This document shows positions 1 to 11,412 of a DNA stretch of 64,000 nt, in pieces (within the stretch, counting starts at the first letter, position 1; the number at the start of each line of letters is the position of its first letter). The position numbers and the translations under genes are program-made. Location of the stretch: positions 15,892,001 to 15,956,000 of the forward strand of contig CM072335.1 of NCBI GenBank assembly GCA_036874045.1, in the 5' to 3' direction. Source of the DNA: Cymodocea nodosa. Lineage: Eukaryota; Streptophyta; Magnoliopsida; Alismatales; Cymodoceaceae. Below the pieces are notes generated by a model that was not told the DNA's origin, searched no databases, and worked only from the letters and a program-made list of their open reading frames with translations.

Positions 1-1328
1 TGTGAGGATTTAAATTGTATTTCTCAAGCTTAACAGTCAGTAAGAGAGCAAAAGTTGATACAGATAGTTCAAAGTACGCTGCAAGTGATAAAAAAGATTT
101 TTGGAAGGTTACTAGGCTTAACTATCCGAAAGAGAAATATTTTGGTGAGTTAACAATCTAAGTATCCGAAAGGTAGTATAAAGTAGTAGCAATACTATCA
201 GACTGTTAGAAGATTAAGTATCCGATAGTTAGAAGGCTTTCGGAAAGTTAGGAAAATGGATGTATGAAGAATCAGAAAGTTACTGGAGCTAACTATCCGA
301 AATCTTGAAGAGTTTTGGTGAGTTACAGGTATAACCATCCGAAACTTAAGTCATTGAATTTCCCACATGTAGAAATCCAAATAGAAGCTTAAAAGAAGAA
401 TCAAAAAGTTACTAGAGATAACTATCCGAAATCTTGAAGAGTTTCAGTGAGTTACAGGTATAACCATCCGGAACATAAGTCAGTCTATTATGCACGTGTT
501 GAATTAGATAAAGTAGTCAAAAATTTAACGAAAGATTTCTGAGGGTTACTATAGCTAACTATCCGATAGTTAAATAATAGTTCGGTAAGTTAGAGCTGCA
601 AGTATCCGATTGAATGATAGCTCTCATTGTACGATATGAAATCCTACATGGTAGAAAGACTTAAGTGATTTTTCAGTAAGTTACAAACATCCTTCGGAGA
701 GTTACACAGCTAACTATCCGAAAGTTTGAGAAAATCAGAAAGATATCTTGAAATATCTTCCTAAACGGTAACTTACCATATTTGGGACTGAAATCTTACC
801 AAGTATAACAGAATACATCTGTTGGAAGAAAAATATGATTGTTACATATGTTTAGTATATATTCAAGCTACAGACAATAGAATTAGCTTAGCTTTTGCTC
901 ATATACATATTTACACCAAGCTCAACAAAAGAAAGCCTTAGAGATCAAATCACCTTCAGCATTTACAAATTCAATTTTAGAACCTCATCACGCACTCAAC
1001 TCTGATACTTTCAAGCAAGTGTTTTACTAAAGTACACAAATCAAAAACTTCAAAGAAAGATTGGTTGGAGCTACGACCAGAAAGCTCAAGTGAATGGTTG
1101 GTTCTTGCTTTAAACTTAAAGCAAGTGATTGTAAGTTTGTGAAAGTTTAGTGAAGCCCAAGTATCCCTTGGGGGTGGACTAGCCGTTAGTGGTGAACCAC
1201 CTAAAATCTCTATGTGTACTCTTGTTATCGTGTGCTTGCTATTTTTCTATTTCAATCTGTCATTAAAATAGCTAAGAAACAAATTATTACCATTCACTAA
1301 CCCTCTAGTAAGCCATAAGGTTCTAACA
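1..1328 (+). mobile_element. Sire-like copia LTR (family D), cut by window edge
   Basis: Position 1 aligns with about 54935 in the second family-D copy (54897-56574), so roughly 40 bases of the LTR lie outside the window. The body is crowded with TAACTATCCGAA-type motifs. It ends near 1290-1328 with a pyrimidine-rich CCCTCTAGTAAGCC stretch and CTAACA, the usual close of Sire/Maximus LTRs. No internal region is visible. It appears to be inserted into an antisense LTR-B, which continues at 1329. Confidence 0.65.
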
Positions 1329-1657
1329 CTCATGTGATCTCTATACAAATAACACTCTAACTTAACAAGTTGTCTAAGCGTGCACTGTTCATGATATAGA
1401 AGATATAACTTTAAAACATATCATGTTTTTCAATAAAAACACAAGTTAACTTAATGTTTAGTTAAATAAGAAATTAATGCAATGAAATGACTAGTTATTA
1501 ACTTAGTATAATTTCAGATCCAATACAGACAAGTATTTATATCAGTAAGCTTTTTCTATATTAATTGATGTTTTTAATTTCTTTTCACAAGCAATAGTAA
1601 TTGAGCAAATATGATTACTTTCATTCAGCACACATCATTAAAACAAAATACTCAACA
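1329..1657 (-). mobile_element. LTR-B fragment, 5' part, antisense
   Basis: This stretch matches the right ends of the antisense LTR-B copies at 43030-44735, 45834-47446 and 59623-61334. It ends exactly at the LTR-B terminus, CTCAACA. Its left part is replaced by LTR-D. Confidence 0.7.
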
Positions 1658-1800
1658 ATCATAAAAATTGAAACCTTGAATAAAAATGATTTTATGAAAA
1701 TAGTGTCTCGACTTGTTTTTGATTTTTAAAGTTTCAATTATAATCTAAAATGTTGAAAAACATAATTCACCCCCCTCTTGTGTAGCCATACGATCCTACA
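1658..1800 (+). mobile_element. LTR-B fragment, 3' part, sense
   Basis: It matches the last ~140 bases of sense LTR-B (compare 24825-24961): the TTGAAACCTTGAATAAAA stretch, then the CACCCCCCTCTTGTGTAG block and GATCCTACA. It abuts an antisense LTR-B, so one LTR-B copy seems to have inserted into another in opposite orientation. The flank TTAAG at 1801-1805 may be a target duplication. Confidence 0.65.
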
Positions 1801-2068
1801 TTAAGTTATTTGCACGTGTGTTTTTAATGTTTTAAGTTGTCACGTGTTTTCTATGTACGTTCGGTAATGAAAATCAAAGAGTTAGATAATTGTTCGAGTT
1901 TTTATACGCATGGATAGATAACTGTTCGAGTTTTATAAAATGACTAACGAACAGATAAGTTTTCTATGTTCAATCATGTGTTTTGCAGGTGCAAAAGCTC
2001 AAAGAGTTATAGATAAGTGTTCGAGTTTTTACAAAACTTAAAGGATAAGTGTTCGACTAAAACGAAGA
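1801..2068 (+). mobile_element. LTR-C fragment (Sire-like copia)
   Basis: This matches the middle of LTR-C, sense at 54590-54860 and antisense at 63360-63620. It shares the G-box-containing CACGTGTGTTTTTAATG block and repeated TTCGAGTTTTTA motifs. It is cut on the left by LTR-B and on the right by the start of the G1 LTR remnant. Confidence 0.65.
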
Positions 2069-3412
2069 CTAATATGCCATTATAATAGTTACAGAAATAG
2101 GACATTCAAAGGAAAACCACGATCACATGTATCACGCAAGAATTCACTCATGGAATGAAGAAGAAATCACCATCGTTGATATGAATGAAGGAAATCCAAC
2201 CGATCATCTAAGCAGAAGTAGTTACTACAGAAAGAAATATAAAAGAAGAGGAGACAGACGAATAAAGTGTGGGAATGTGTGTAGAGGTGGAGGACCGTGC
2301 TAACTACAGGTAGCATCGGAAGTTCCTTGAAGCTCCACACCACCACCAAAATCACCAACCATCGGAGGTCTGTGAGGATACTTTCTTGATGTCAGGTCGA
2401 TTCCAAGCCAAACACGGTGCTTGACAGCCACTGTGAGGAGTGATCACATCGCAGGAAGGGAAGCCATTTTCACCAAGCACCAACTCATATCTCAAGAGAT
2501 CATAAAGCTTCTAGCCTTGGTTTCGGGTTGATGTCAGTATGCTGAAGAGGAGATCATCTTGCAATTCTAGACTCGCAATTCTATAGGGAGAGGAGGTAGG
2601 ATTGTAAGTGATTAAGTTTTCAGTGGTGTAATCACATCGCATGTAGTGACTGAAGTTTTTACTATCAATAGAGATTTTTACATTTCACCTTTCATCCATC
2701 TTCAAGAACATATCAAAACAAAAATACCAAAAACAACAAATTATCTGTGTTTACATTTAGTATTTAAGTGTTGTATTGTTTGTTTTGTATCATGATTAAT
2801 GTTATCATTATCAATATTGTGAATGTTTTTATGTTTGTTTGATTCATAAAATAGAAAATAGTTTTACAGTTTACTAAAATTGATTCATTCCAGATACTTA
2901 AAGATTTTAATGGTTACTGTTTGAAATATCTGAATGTTAGTGTTGCTTAATTATAAATCTAATATTAACTAACATTAAAGAGCTTAATTAATATTATTTA
3001 CAATCTATGGAACCGCCCAATGGTTGGCCAAATTCCTCTATAAATAGCAGTATTTAACTACAAAGATAAGCTCGTGGTGTTAACTTAAGTCCACGAGGTT
3101 AGTCCGTTGAGTTAGCCATAATTCCACGAACTTAGTCCATTGTGTTAACTATAACTCAACGGAGTGCTTACTAAACACATAAATTCCAATATAAAAATCA
3201 GAACAGTACACAATTCTTACTCAATCTCTGTGGGATTGACCTGTACTTGCACACAAATACGATATACACTGTGCACTTGCAGTTAAAACACAAATTGGAA
3301 TTAATATCTAATTTGTGTAAAAGGTTGTTTGTTTACTTCTAAAAGTAATTATTGATATAGGCCTAAAGACAAATTAAACAAGTTTAAAAATAGAAATTAA
3401 CAATCACAAACA
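2069..3412 (+). repeat. 5' LTR of G1 (left end missing)
   Basis: It is colinear with the antisense F LTR (39022-41200) from the AATATGCCA stretch to the terminal CACAAACA. The first ~900 bases of the LTR are lost at the junction with LTR-C. TAACTCCACGAAC and CGTTGAGTTA motifs cluster at 3070-3170. Confidence 0.75.
2238..2244 (+). promoter_or_regulatory. TATA box of the G1 LTR
   Basis: TATAAAA sits in an A/G-rich context and recurs at the same place in the paralogous LTRs (near 4345, and antisense 40175-40181 in F). Confidence 0.5.
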
Positions 3413-3419
3413 AGTCTTC

Positions 3420-3438
3420 TAGTGCCATTGCTGGGGAT
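3420..3438 (+). other. Degenerate primer-binding site of G1
   Basis: It starts 7 bases after the LTR end. It reads TAGTGCCATTGCTGGGGAT, a decayed form of the intact tRNA-Asp-type site TGGCGCCGTTGCCGGGG seen in A and F. The differences are all C-to-T or G-to-A changes, apart from the first bases. Confidence 0.65.
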
Positions 3439-3533
3439 TGAGAAGCTAAGCAACTGTGAGTGCTGTTTTGTTTTAATAGCAAGAGGAGTGTTGTGTGTTT
3501 TATTCTATAATTGAGAATATGGCATATGCTTAT

Positions 3534-6500
3534 TGTTTAGAATAAAAAAGTACATAATATTAAAGGTTAAATGATGGTTAATTGCATAATATTTAGCTTA
3601 TCATATAAGAATTAAGCCATTATGTTATAATTGCACTATTATATGCTTTAATGAAGGAATCTGCATAATTTCAGGGAATTAATGTTAATTTAGTATATTT
3701 CTGAACTGTCGGTGAATTGCAGGCTATGAAATTCTTAAGTATCCGAATTTTCTATTATTTCGGAGAGTTATGTTTAATGTACCGAACAGTATGTTTTAAA
3801 CAAATATTTTATTATTTCCTAGAATACTCGTGTTGAAACCTTAATGCATGACTTAAGTGGATTTTCGGTAAGTTATCTGCTAACTATCTGAAATGCATCT
3901 AGGCATCGGATAGTTAAGGTTTGTAAGTATCCAAAATATCTGAACTCATTAAGTTAGAATTATGCACATGCTGAATTTAAATGCTTTAGTATATCACGTG
4001 AGATGCACATGTTTAACTCGTGAAGTTAGCATAACTTTACGCGTTGAGTTACATGAATACACACTAAGGTAATGCGTTATGTTAGCAGCTTATTTCTTTA
4101 TTGCACGTGTTTTATAGTTAAATCAATGAAGTAAGTCTGTTGAGTTATCTGTAACTCCACAGACCATTTATTTTCTAATATGCCACTGTAGCAATTACAG
4201 AAACAGGACATTCGAAGGAAAACTACGATTGCACGTATCACGTAGGAATTCACTTGTGGAAGGAAGAAGAAATCACCATTGTTGATATGAATGAAGGAAA
4301 TCCAACCGATCATCTAAGTAGAAGCAGTTACTATTGAAGAAATATAAAAGAAGAGGAGAAAAATGAAGAAAGTGTGGTTGGCTGGGTGTGTAGAAGTGGA
4401 GGACCGCGCTAACTGCAAGCAGGGTCGAAAGTTCACTGAAACTCCACACCATCACCAAAATCACCAAAACCACCAAAATCACCAACCATCGAAGTGTTAG
4501 TTCAATTATTTATCAGTTAATTTTAATGATGAAAAATGTGTGGTTTAATTATTTCTGCCATATTTTAGATATCTTTTTATTCAAATGAATCTTGGCTAAC
4601 TGCTTTGTACTCAAAGTCTTTTAAATTAGATTTCGACAGGTTATTTTGTCTATAGTGTATTGATTAGAGGGTTAATTTATAAGTCACTGAACAAAACAAG
4701 ACAAATTGGATGGTTGAGCTTCTCTCCTGGCTTTCGGACAATTATATTAGTAACTTTCTGAAAAGTATTTATCTTCGGTGAGTTAAGTCTTTTTATGTCT
4801 AGATATAACTTTTATGGTAAGTATCTGAAATCCCTTCTGTTTCGGATAGTTAAGGTTTTTATTCTAGAGAGTTAGCTATTTCTCTAATTTAATATATTTT
4901 CGGTTACTTTCTTTTGAAGGACACGTGTCAGTCTCTCATCGCTTGACTTAAGTGACTTTTTGGAAGGTTACCTATGTAACTATCTAAAATGACTTAAGGA
5001 TCGAAAAGTTATCTTTTATAAGTATCTGAAACATGCCTTCTCTATCGAATAGTTTATTTTTAATATTTTATAATGCTGTTTCAAAAGGACATGTGTTTTA
5101 ATTTTAATACATGACTTAAGTGGTCCTTCGGAATGTTAATTCTATCTATCTAAAATAATTTTAAGTTTTGGCAAGTTATCTTTCTAAGTCTCCGATTTTC
5201 TAAAAGCCTCCGAAGATTTTATTTTCACAGAAACTGCAACTATTATTAATTGACTAATCGTTGTGGCAAGATATATTTTGATTGTAGATCTCGACTTTAT
5301 TATGATTGAAGGTTGTTGGAAATGAATTACTACATAAGGCATCTGACCATTTCAGAATTCTTTCCACCTATGCAAATCTCGAAGGAAAAATAAAAAGGAT
5401 TTGCAGAAAAAATGGAACACACACACACAGAATTTTTTCAACACTCGAAAGGAGAAATTGTCTGCTCAGTAATTCTACAAACATTCTAAAGATTCTTCTG
5501 TAACAAAGTCTAGAATATCAAAAGCTACAGATCAATCAAGAATTCTCCTCAGAGCTTCTTTGTCAACTCTTCATTGGAGTTGATTTGGTCTTGTGTGTCT
5601 TTTTCATTTTGAGTCTGTGACTCCTAGTCTTAAATTGTTTTCTCGTTAGCTTTAGAAAACCCTAACTCACAAGGGTGTTGTGAGTATACCCTTCACAAGG
5701 TCGGGGCCTTGGTGAAGAGAGTGAAGTGTGACACTTCACTTGCTCAAGATTAGGGTCTTGAGTACACAAAGTTGGTGCTTTGTGTGAGGTTTTTGTTTAG
5801 CCTTTAAAAACATCTGTAAGGTTGTTTCCTAGCTTGCAAAAGCAACTTGTTTAAGGTTTGTGCTTAGCCTTAAAAGTACTTAGTGGAATTCTCGAGGTTG
5901 TGGCCTTGAGGAGTGGACTACCAAGTTTGGGGAACTACTATAAATCTCTTTGTGTTCTTTACTTTCTGCACTACAAGTTTTAATTCCAAAATCAATTAAT
6001 CAGGGTTCATTAGTGTCAACAGCTTCCGAATTTTTAAAAGCAAAATAAACTTTATTAGGACACTATTCACCCCCCCTCTAGTGTGCCATTCGATCCTTTC
6101 ATGGAGGTCTATGAGGATACTTTCCTAATGTTAGGTCGATTCTGAACCAAACACGGTGTCTGACAACCACTGTGAGGAGTGATTGTGTCGTGGGAAGGGA
6201 AACCATTTTCACTAAGCACCGACTCATATCTTAGGAGATCGTAAAACTTCTAGCCTTGGTTTCGAGTTGATGCTAGTATGCTGAAGAGGAGATCATCTTG
6301 CAATTCTGGACTCGCGATTCAATAGGGAGAGGAGACAAGATTGTAAGTGATTAAGTTTTCAGTGGTGTAATCGCATTGCATGTAGTGATAGAAGCATTTA
6401 CTATCGATAGAGATTTTTACATTTCACATTTCATTCATCTTCATGAACATATCAAAACAAAAATACCAAAAACAACAAATTATCTGTGTTTATATTTAGT

Positions 6501-7149
6501 ACTTAAGTGTTGTATTGTTTGTTTTGTATCATGATTAATGTTATCATTATCAGTATTGTGAATGTTTTATGTTTGTTTGATTCAGAAAATAGAAAATAGT
6601 TTTATAGTTTACTGAAATTGATTTGTACCAGATACTTAAAGATTTTAATGATTACTATTTGAAATATTTGAATGTTAGTGTTGCTTAATGATAAATCTAA
6701 TCTTAACTAACATTGAAAAGCTTAATTGATGTTATTTACAATCTGTGGAACCACCCAATGGTTGGCCGAATTCATCTATAATTAACAATATTCAACTAAA
6801 AAAATAGGCTCGTGGAGTTAACTTAAGTCCACCAGGTTAGTCCGTTGAGTTAGTTGTAACTCCACGAACTTAGTCCATTGTGTTAACTGTAACTCAACGG
6901 AATGCTTACTGAACACATAAACTCCAATATAAAAATCAGAGTAGTACACAATTCTTACTCAATCTCTATGGGATCGACCTGTACTTGCACACAAATACAA
7001 TATACACTGTGCACTTGTAGTTAAAATACAAATTGAAATTAATATCTAATTTGTGTTAAGGTTGTTTGTTTACTTCTAAAAGTAATTATTGATATAGGCA
7101 TAAAGACAAATTAAACAAGTTTAAAAATAGAAGTTAACAACCCTAAACA
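3534..7149 (+). mobile_element. Solo LTR of the F/G1 family, inside the G1 leader
   Basis: It runs from TGTTTAG to CTAAACA and is flanked by perfect 5-bp duplications CTTAT (3529-3533 and 7150-7154). The insertion splits the start of the G1 polyprotein five codons after its ATG (3519). Without the inner solo LTR (4495-6101) its length is about 2.0 kb, against 2.18 kb for the F LTR. It contains motif arrays at 3700-4170 and 6800-6905. Confidence 0.85.
4495..6101 (+). mobile_element. Solo Sire-like LTR nested in the solo LTR
   Basis: It runs from TGTTAG to TTTCA. Near the end it has the CACCCCCCCTCTAGTGTGCC block typical of Sire/Maximus LTRs. The flanks CGAAG (4490-4494) and TGGAG (6102-6106) are probably a decayed duplication of CGGAG, the sequence at the uninterrupted site in the G1 LTR (near 2355). 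Short open frames inside look spurious. Confidence 0.75.
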
Positions 7150-10008
7150 CTTATGCTCGAAGATTTCTGAAACCTGTAGTTAGCATATGTGAATTCTGCA
7201 ATTTGGAAGGTCACGACATCTCTGATTGTTTAAAACTAACACAAATTTCCTTTGTTAGACTTATTGCAAAAAATACCACCTTGTGCGAAATTTCTTAAGG
7301 ATTGGTGTACTAAGAAAAGAGAGCGAAAAGTTTTAAGGAAAGTCTTTTTAGCTAAGCAAAGTAGTTCCCTATTTCTGGCACAAATTCCTAAAAAGTTATC
7401 TAATCTTGGAATTCCTATTATATCATACACCATAGGAAATACCATTTTAGGCAAAACCTTAATAGACCTAGGTGATAGAAGTATAAGATACCCTAGAGGA
7501 AAAATAGAGGATGTCTTAATTAAAATCAAAAACTTTATGTCCTATTGATATTGTAATTTTGGATTCCCAACAAATTAAGCATAAAAATCATGATACATGT
7601 TTAATCTTGGGAAGACCATTCTTAGCAACATCAGGGGCTGTTATAAATTGTAAAACTGGAGTAATGAAGTTAACATATGGTAATGAGGATACTCAATTAA
7701 ACATTTTCAAACCAGAAAAGTTTGAGGAGTTAGAAATGTCCTCACATACTATAGACTTTTTAGAGGATGAAGGAGATATGTTAGATGATGTGATTCAAGA
7801 AGAATTAAATAGGCAACTCAATTCTGAAAATTTAGAAGAAAGTGAAAGCATAAATACAAAAGGAGATTAGGAAGAAATTAATATAGAAAATGATGATGTT
7901 CAATTAGGAGCTCTAGCTTCTGATGGGCAACATTTAGAATTAAAACATTTACCTCCTGAATTAACTTATATATTTCTAGAAGAAAAATGAACATATATTT
8001 ACAGGAAATTTAAAAGAGGATCAAATTGCTAAATTAAAAGATGTAGTAAAAACTTATAAAGAAGCAATAGGATGGACTATGATTGATATAAAAGGGTTAA
8101 GTGCAACTTTATGCTGTCACCACATATATTTACAAGAGAATGCTAAACTAGTTAGAATTCCTGAGTGGAGATTAAATCCAAACCTTAAAGAAGTAGTCAA
8201 GAAGGAAATAGTGAAATGGTTAGATAATGACATAATTTATCCGATTTCTAATAGCTCATGGGTTAGTCCAATTCATGTAGTTCCTAAGAAATCAGGATTA
8301 ACAGTTATTAGGAATGAAAGTCAGAACTTAATACCTACTAGAATTCAATCAGGCTGGAGAGTGTGTATAGACTATAGAAAGCTAAATGCTGTGACTAGGA
8401 AAGATCATTTTCCCTTACCTTTTATAGATCAAATGCTAAAGAAATTAGTAGGGCAAGAATATTTTTGTTTCCTAGACGAGTATTCAGGATATAACCAAGT
8501 CCTAGTAGTATTAGAGGATCAAGAGAAAACAACTTTCACTTGTCCTAATGGAACTTATGCTTTTAAGAGAATGCCATTCAGATTATGTAATGCACCAGCG
8601 ACCTTTCAAAGGTGTATGTAGGGGGGGCATATTCACTAGAATGATTGAAGATTTTTTAGAAATATTTATGGATGATTTTATTGTTTATGGAACTTCATAT
8701 GAAGTGTGTTTAAACAATTTAGACCAAATATTAAAACGTTGTGTGGAAAAAAGTCTAGTTCTAAATTAGGAAAAATGTTACTTCATGGTTAAACAAGGAA
8801 TAGTCTTGGAACATGTTTCAAAGAAAGGGTTGGAAGTAGATAAAGCTAAAATAGAAGTAATTTTTAATCTACCAAAACCTAAATTAGTAAAAGATATTAG
8901 ATCATTTCTAGGAAATGTTGGATTTTATAGATGATTTATTAGAGACTTTAGCAAAATAGCTAAACCTTTAACTAATTTATTAAAAGATGTCCCATTTAAC
9001 TTTGATAAAAATTGCAAAGAAGCCTTTTTCAAGCTTAAAACTAGCTTAATTTCAACTCCTATAATACAAGCACCTGATTGGAGCCATCCATTTGAATTAA
9101 TATACGATGCATCTGATTTTGCTGTAGGAGCAGTGTTGGGACAGAAGATAGAAAAATCTCCTAGAGTGATTCATTATGCAAGTAAAACTTTAAATGATGC
9201 TCAAGTTAATTACACAACTACTGAAAAAGAGCTGTTAGCTATTGTGTTTGCCTTAGAAAAATTTAGATCATATCTGATTGGAGCTAAAGTGATAGTATAC
9301 ACAGATCATTCAGCTTTAAAACACCTAATAGCAAAGAAAGAGACTAAACCTGGATTGATCTGATGGATATTATTATTACAAGAATTTGATCTTGAAATTA
9401 AAGATAAAAAAGGTTGTAAGAATGTAGTAGCAAATCATTTATCAAGATTACAAATAGAAATATCAAATATTAAAATTAAAGATAATTTTCCTGATCAATA
9501 ATTAATGACCATGAACACAATGCCTTGGTATGCAGACATGGTTAATTACTTAGTTACTAGTTTAACACCTAAGGATTGGAATAGACAGGATAAGAAATTA
9601 TTCTTTTCAAGAGTAAAATATTACTATTGGGAAAACTCATACTTATTTAAGAAATGTCCTGATCTGGTTTTAAGGAGGTGTATTCCAGAAACTGAATATC
9701 AGAGCATATTGTCTTTCTACCATGACCAAGCATGTGGAGGGCATTTTGGTTCAGGGAAAACTGCTGCTAAAATTCTGTAATGTCGTTTTTATTGGCCAAC
9801 ACTATTTAAAGATGCTCATAAATATTGCTTAAATTGTTTAAAATGTCAACAAATAGGAAGAATATCAAAGAGGAATATAATGCCTCTTAATCCTATTATT
9901 GAGGTTGAAATCTTTGATATGTGGGGAATAGATTTTATGGGTCCATTTCGTATGTCTAATCAATTTAATTATATATTGTTGGGGATTGGATTATGTATCT
10001 AAATTAAT
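7150..10008 (+). pseudogene. Broken NC-protease-RT-RNase H-integrase of G1
   Basis: The reading frame begins at the ATG at 3519 (MAYAY), is split by the solo LTR and resumes at 7155. A CX2CX4HX4C zinc knuckle (CEFCNLEGHDISDC) follows at once, with no capsid domain. About 0.85 kb present in F is deleted after the knuckle. The protease active-site loop is deleted at about 7470. RT is readable at 8079-8760 ([16 protein letters not shown]; catalytic FMDDF near 8670), RNase H at 9040-9470 ([10 protein letters not shown]) and the zinc-binding integrase start at 9505-9960. Stops at 7868, 8767, 9361, 9499 and 9778 each match a C-to-T or G-to-A change relative to F. Further small deletions shift the frame. 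It is non-functional. Confidence 0.85.
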
Positions 10009-11084
10009 AGTTTTTACGATTTTAAGTGGAAGTGTAAATGAAAAACATTAAATACTTCTGACATTCTGAAATTTTGATTAAATGTTTTCTTTGAATCAAG
10101 GAAAATGGATATGATCATGCATAAATTTGACTTAATTGATTAAACTTGTAGAATAAGTTATATGTAACTCATCTTAAACTGTTAATCAAAAGTATAAGCT
10201 TATTGAAACTGATTCATATTCTCAGTACAATCATAGAAGTAAAAATTATATGAGATTTGTGTTTTATTGCATCTGTATTAAATGGAATACATATATACTG
10301 TGCTTAAAATGAAAAGTGTTTACAAAGTAAAAATCTTTGAGAGTTTACTGATCAGTTTGATCACGAGCCTTTTGTACTTGAGCAGATAGGTATGTAAGGA
10401 TTGTTGTCCTGAAAAAGGATTCTTTAAATCAGGCAACCTAAGGTCCTGATCAGATCTGGGATTGTTGACTAAAAGCTCATTACACGGGTACATTAGAAAG
10501 CTCTTGTATGATTCAAGCTTTTCAAACTAACTTTTAAAGAAAATTATCAATATTTACTATTTTGAAAAGAAAAAGTTGTTTCATTAATTACAGATATCTT
10601 TGAATCGCATATAGTTTATACCAATATGACTACTGATTTATTGAATCAACATTAGTACTTTTGAAAACGTTTATTTGAGATACATTCTTTTATTCTCCTT
10701 GAATTAATCGAATTGAGTTCAAAGTTGTGTTTTGATACATATACAGTAGGAATTGATTCTGGAAATCACTTTTGATGATGTCAGGATAACGGAAGTCTCT
10801 GAAAAGAAAATGTAAAAGTATAGTTATACTTAACATATATTGTCACTACGAGTATATTTTGTATTTTGATTGAATATATTTGAAGTATATTTGTAGGAGG
10901 AGGATTAACAATGCCAAAAACAGATTAATATAATTTAGAATACAAATCTTAGTTAATCTGAATTAATGTCCTCTTAAAATCTTGATGAAATAATTTAAAA
11001 AGACAAATAAACTATTCTAGATTCAAAAGACAAAATGTTCAAATAGTTTACAATGTTCTCAAGAGAATGTTAAGTTTAGCATGT
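10009..11084. other. Unassigned spacer between G1 and the aORF of B
   Basis: AT-rich with no coding frame. I find no match to the other LTRs or internal regions in the window. It begins where G1 integrase breaks off. It could be the remnant 5' part of element B, another element, or old intergenic DNA. Confidence 0.4.
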
Positions 11085-11340
11085 GTGTTGTTTTCGGAAG
11101 GTTTCAGTTGGAAGCATCCGAAACTTGTTTAAGTGTACTAACTAGATGTTATGTTAGATAAGGTAACGTGTAAAACTGCCTCTAGACAGTGTTTTGCTCG
11201 TTAGGTTGGTTAACTCAACGAGTTATACTTGAATATTTCGGGTACATTAATTGAAGAAACTTTATTCAATATTTATTTAATTTCTAAACCCGACTTCTCT
11301 TTACGTTGAGTTATACACCTAAAAACCCTATTTAAACACT
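11085..11340 (+). promoter_or_regulatory. Promoter-like motif cluster ahead of the aORF in B
   Basis: It holds TTCGGAAGGTTTC, ATCCGAAAC, TAACTCAACGAGTTA (near 11210) and CGTTGAGTTA (11304-11313), then a TATA-like TATTTAAA at 11329-11336, about 80 bases before the ATG. The same layout precedes the aORF of F and, in part, that of E. Confidence 0.45.
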
Positions 11341-11412
11341 TATTACACGGGGACTTAGGTTATTTGTAAACCTTGTCAAGAAAATCTTTCCCGCTTGTTG
11401 CTGTTATAACCT

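Larger units (their letters stand above)
2069..10008 (+). mobile_element. Athila-like Ty3/gypsy element G1, decayed and nested
   Basis: In order it has a 5'-truncated LTR (2069-3412), a degenerate tRNA-Asp-type primer site, about 110 bases of leader, a solo LTR of its own family (3534-7149), and then zinc knuckle, partial protease, RT, RNase H and part of integrase. The integrase stops abruptly near 10008 and no 3' LTR follows. The protein and LTR are close relatives of element F (24962-41200). Many stops and small deletions show that it is dead. Confidence 0.8.

Noticed and set aside
5306..5503. 65-codon frame in the inner solo LTR
   Set aside because: Short, in LTR sequence of a Sire-like family, with no counterpart in related LTRs.
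7236..7529. 97-codon minus-strand frame
   Set aside because: Antisense of the G1 protease region.
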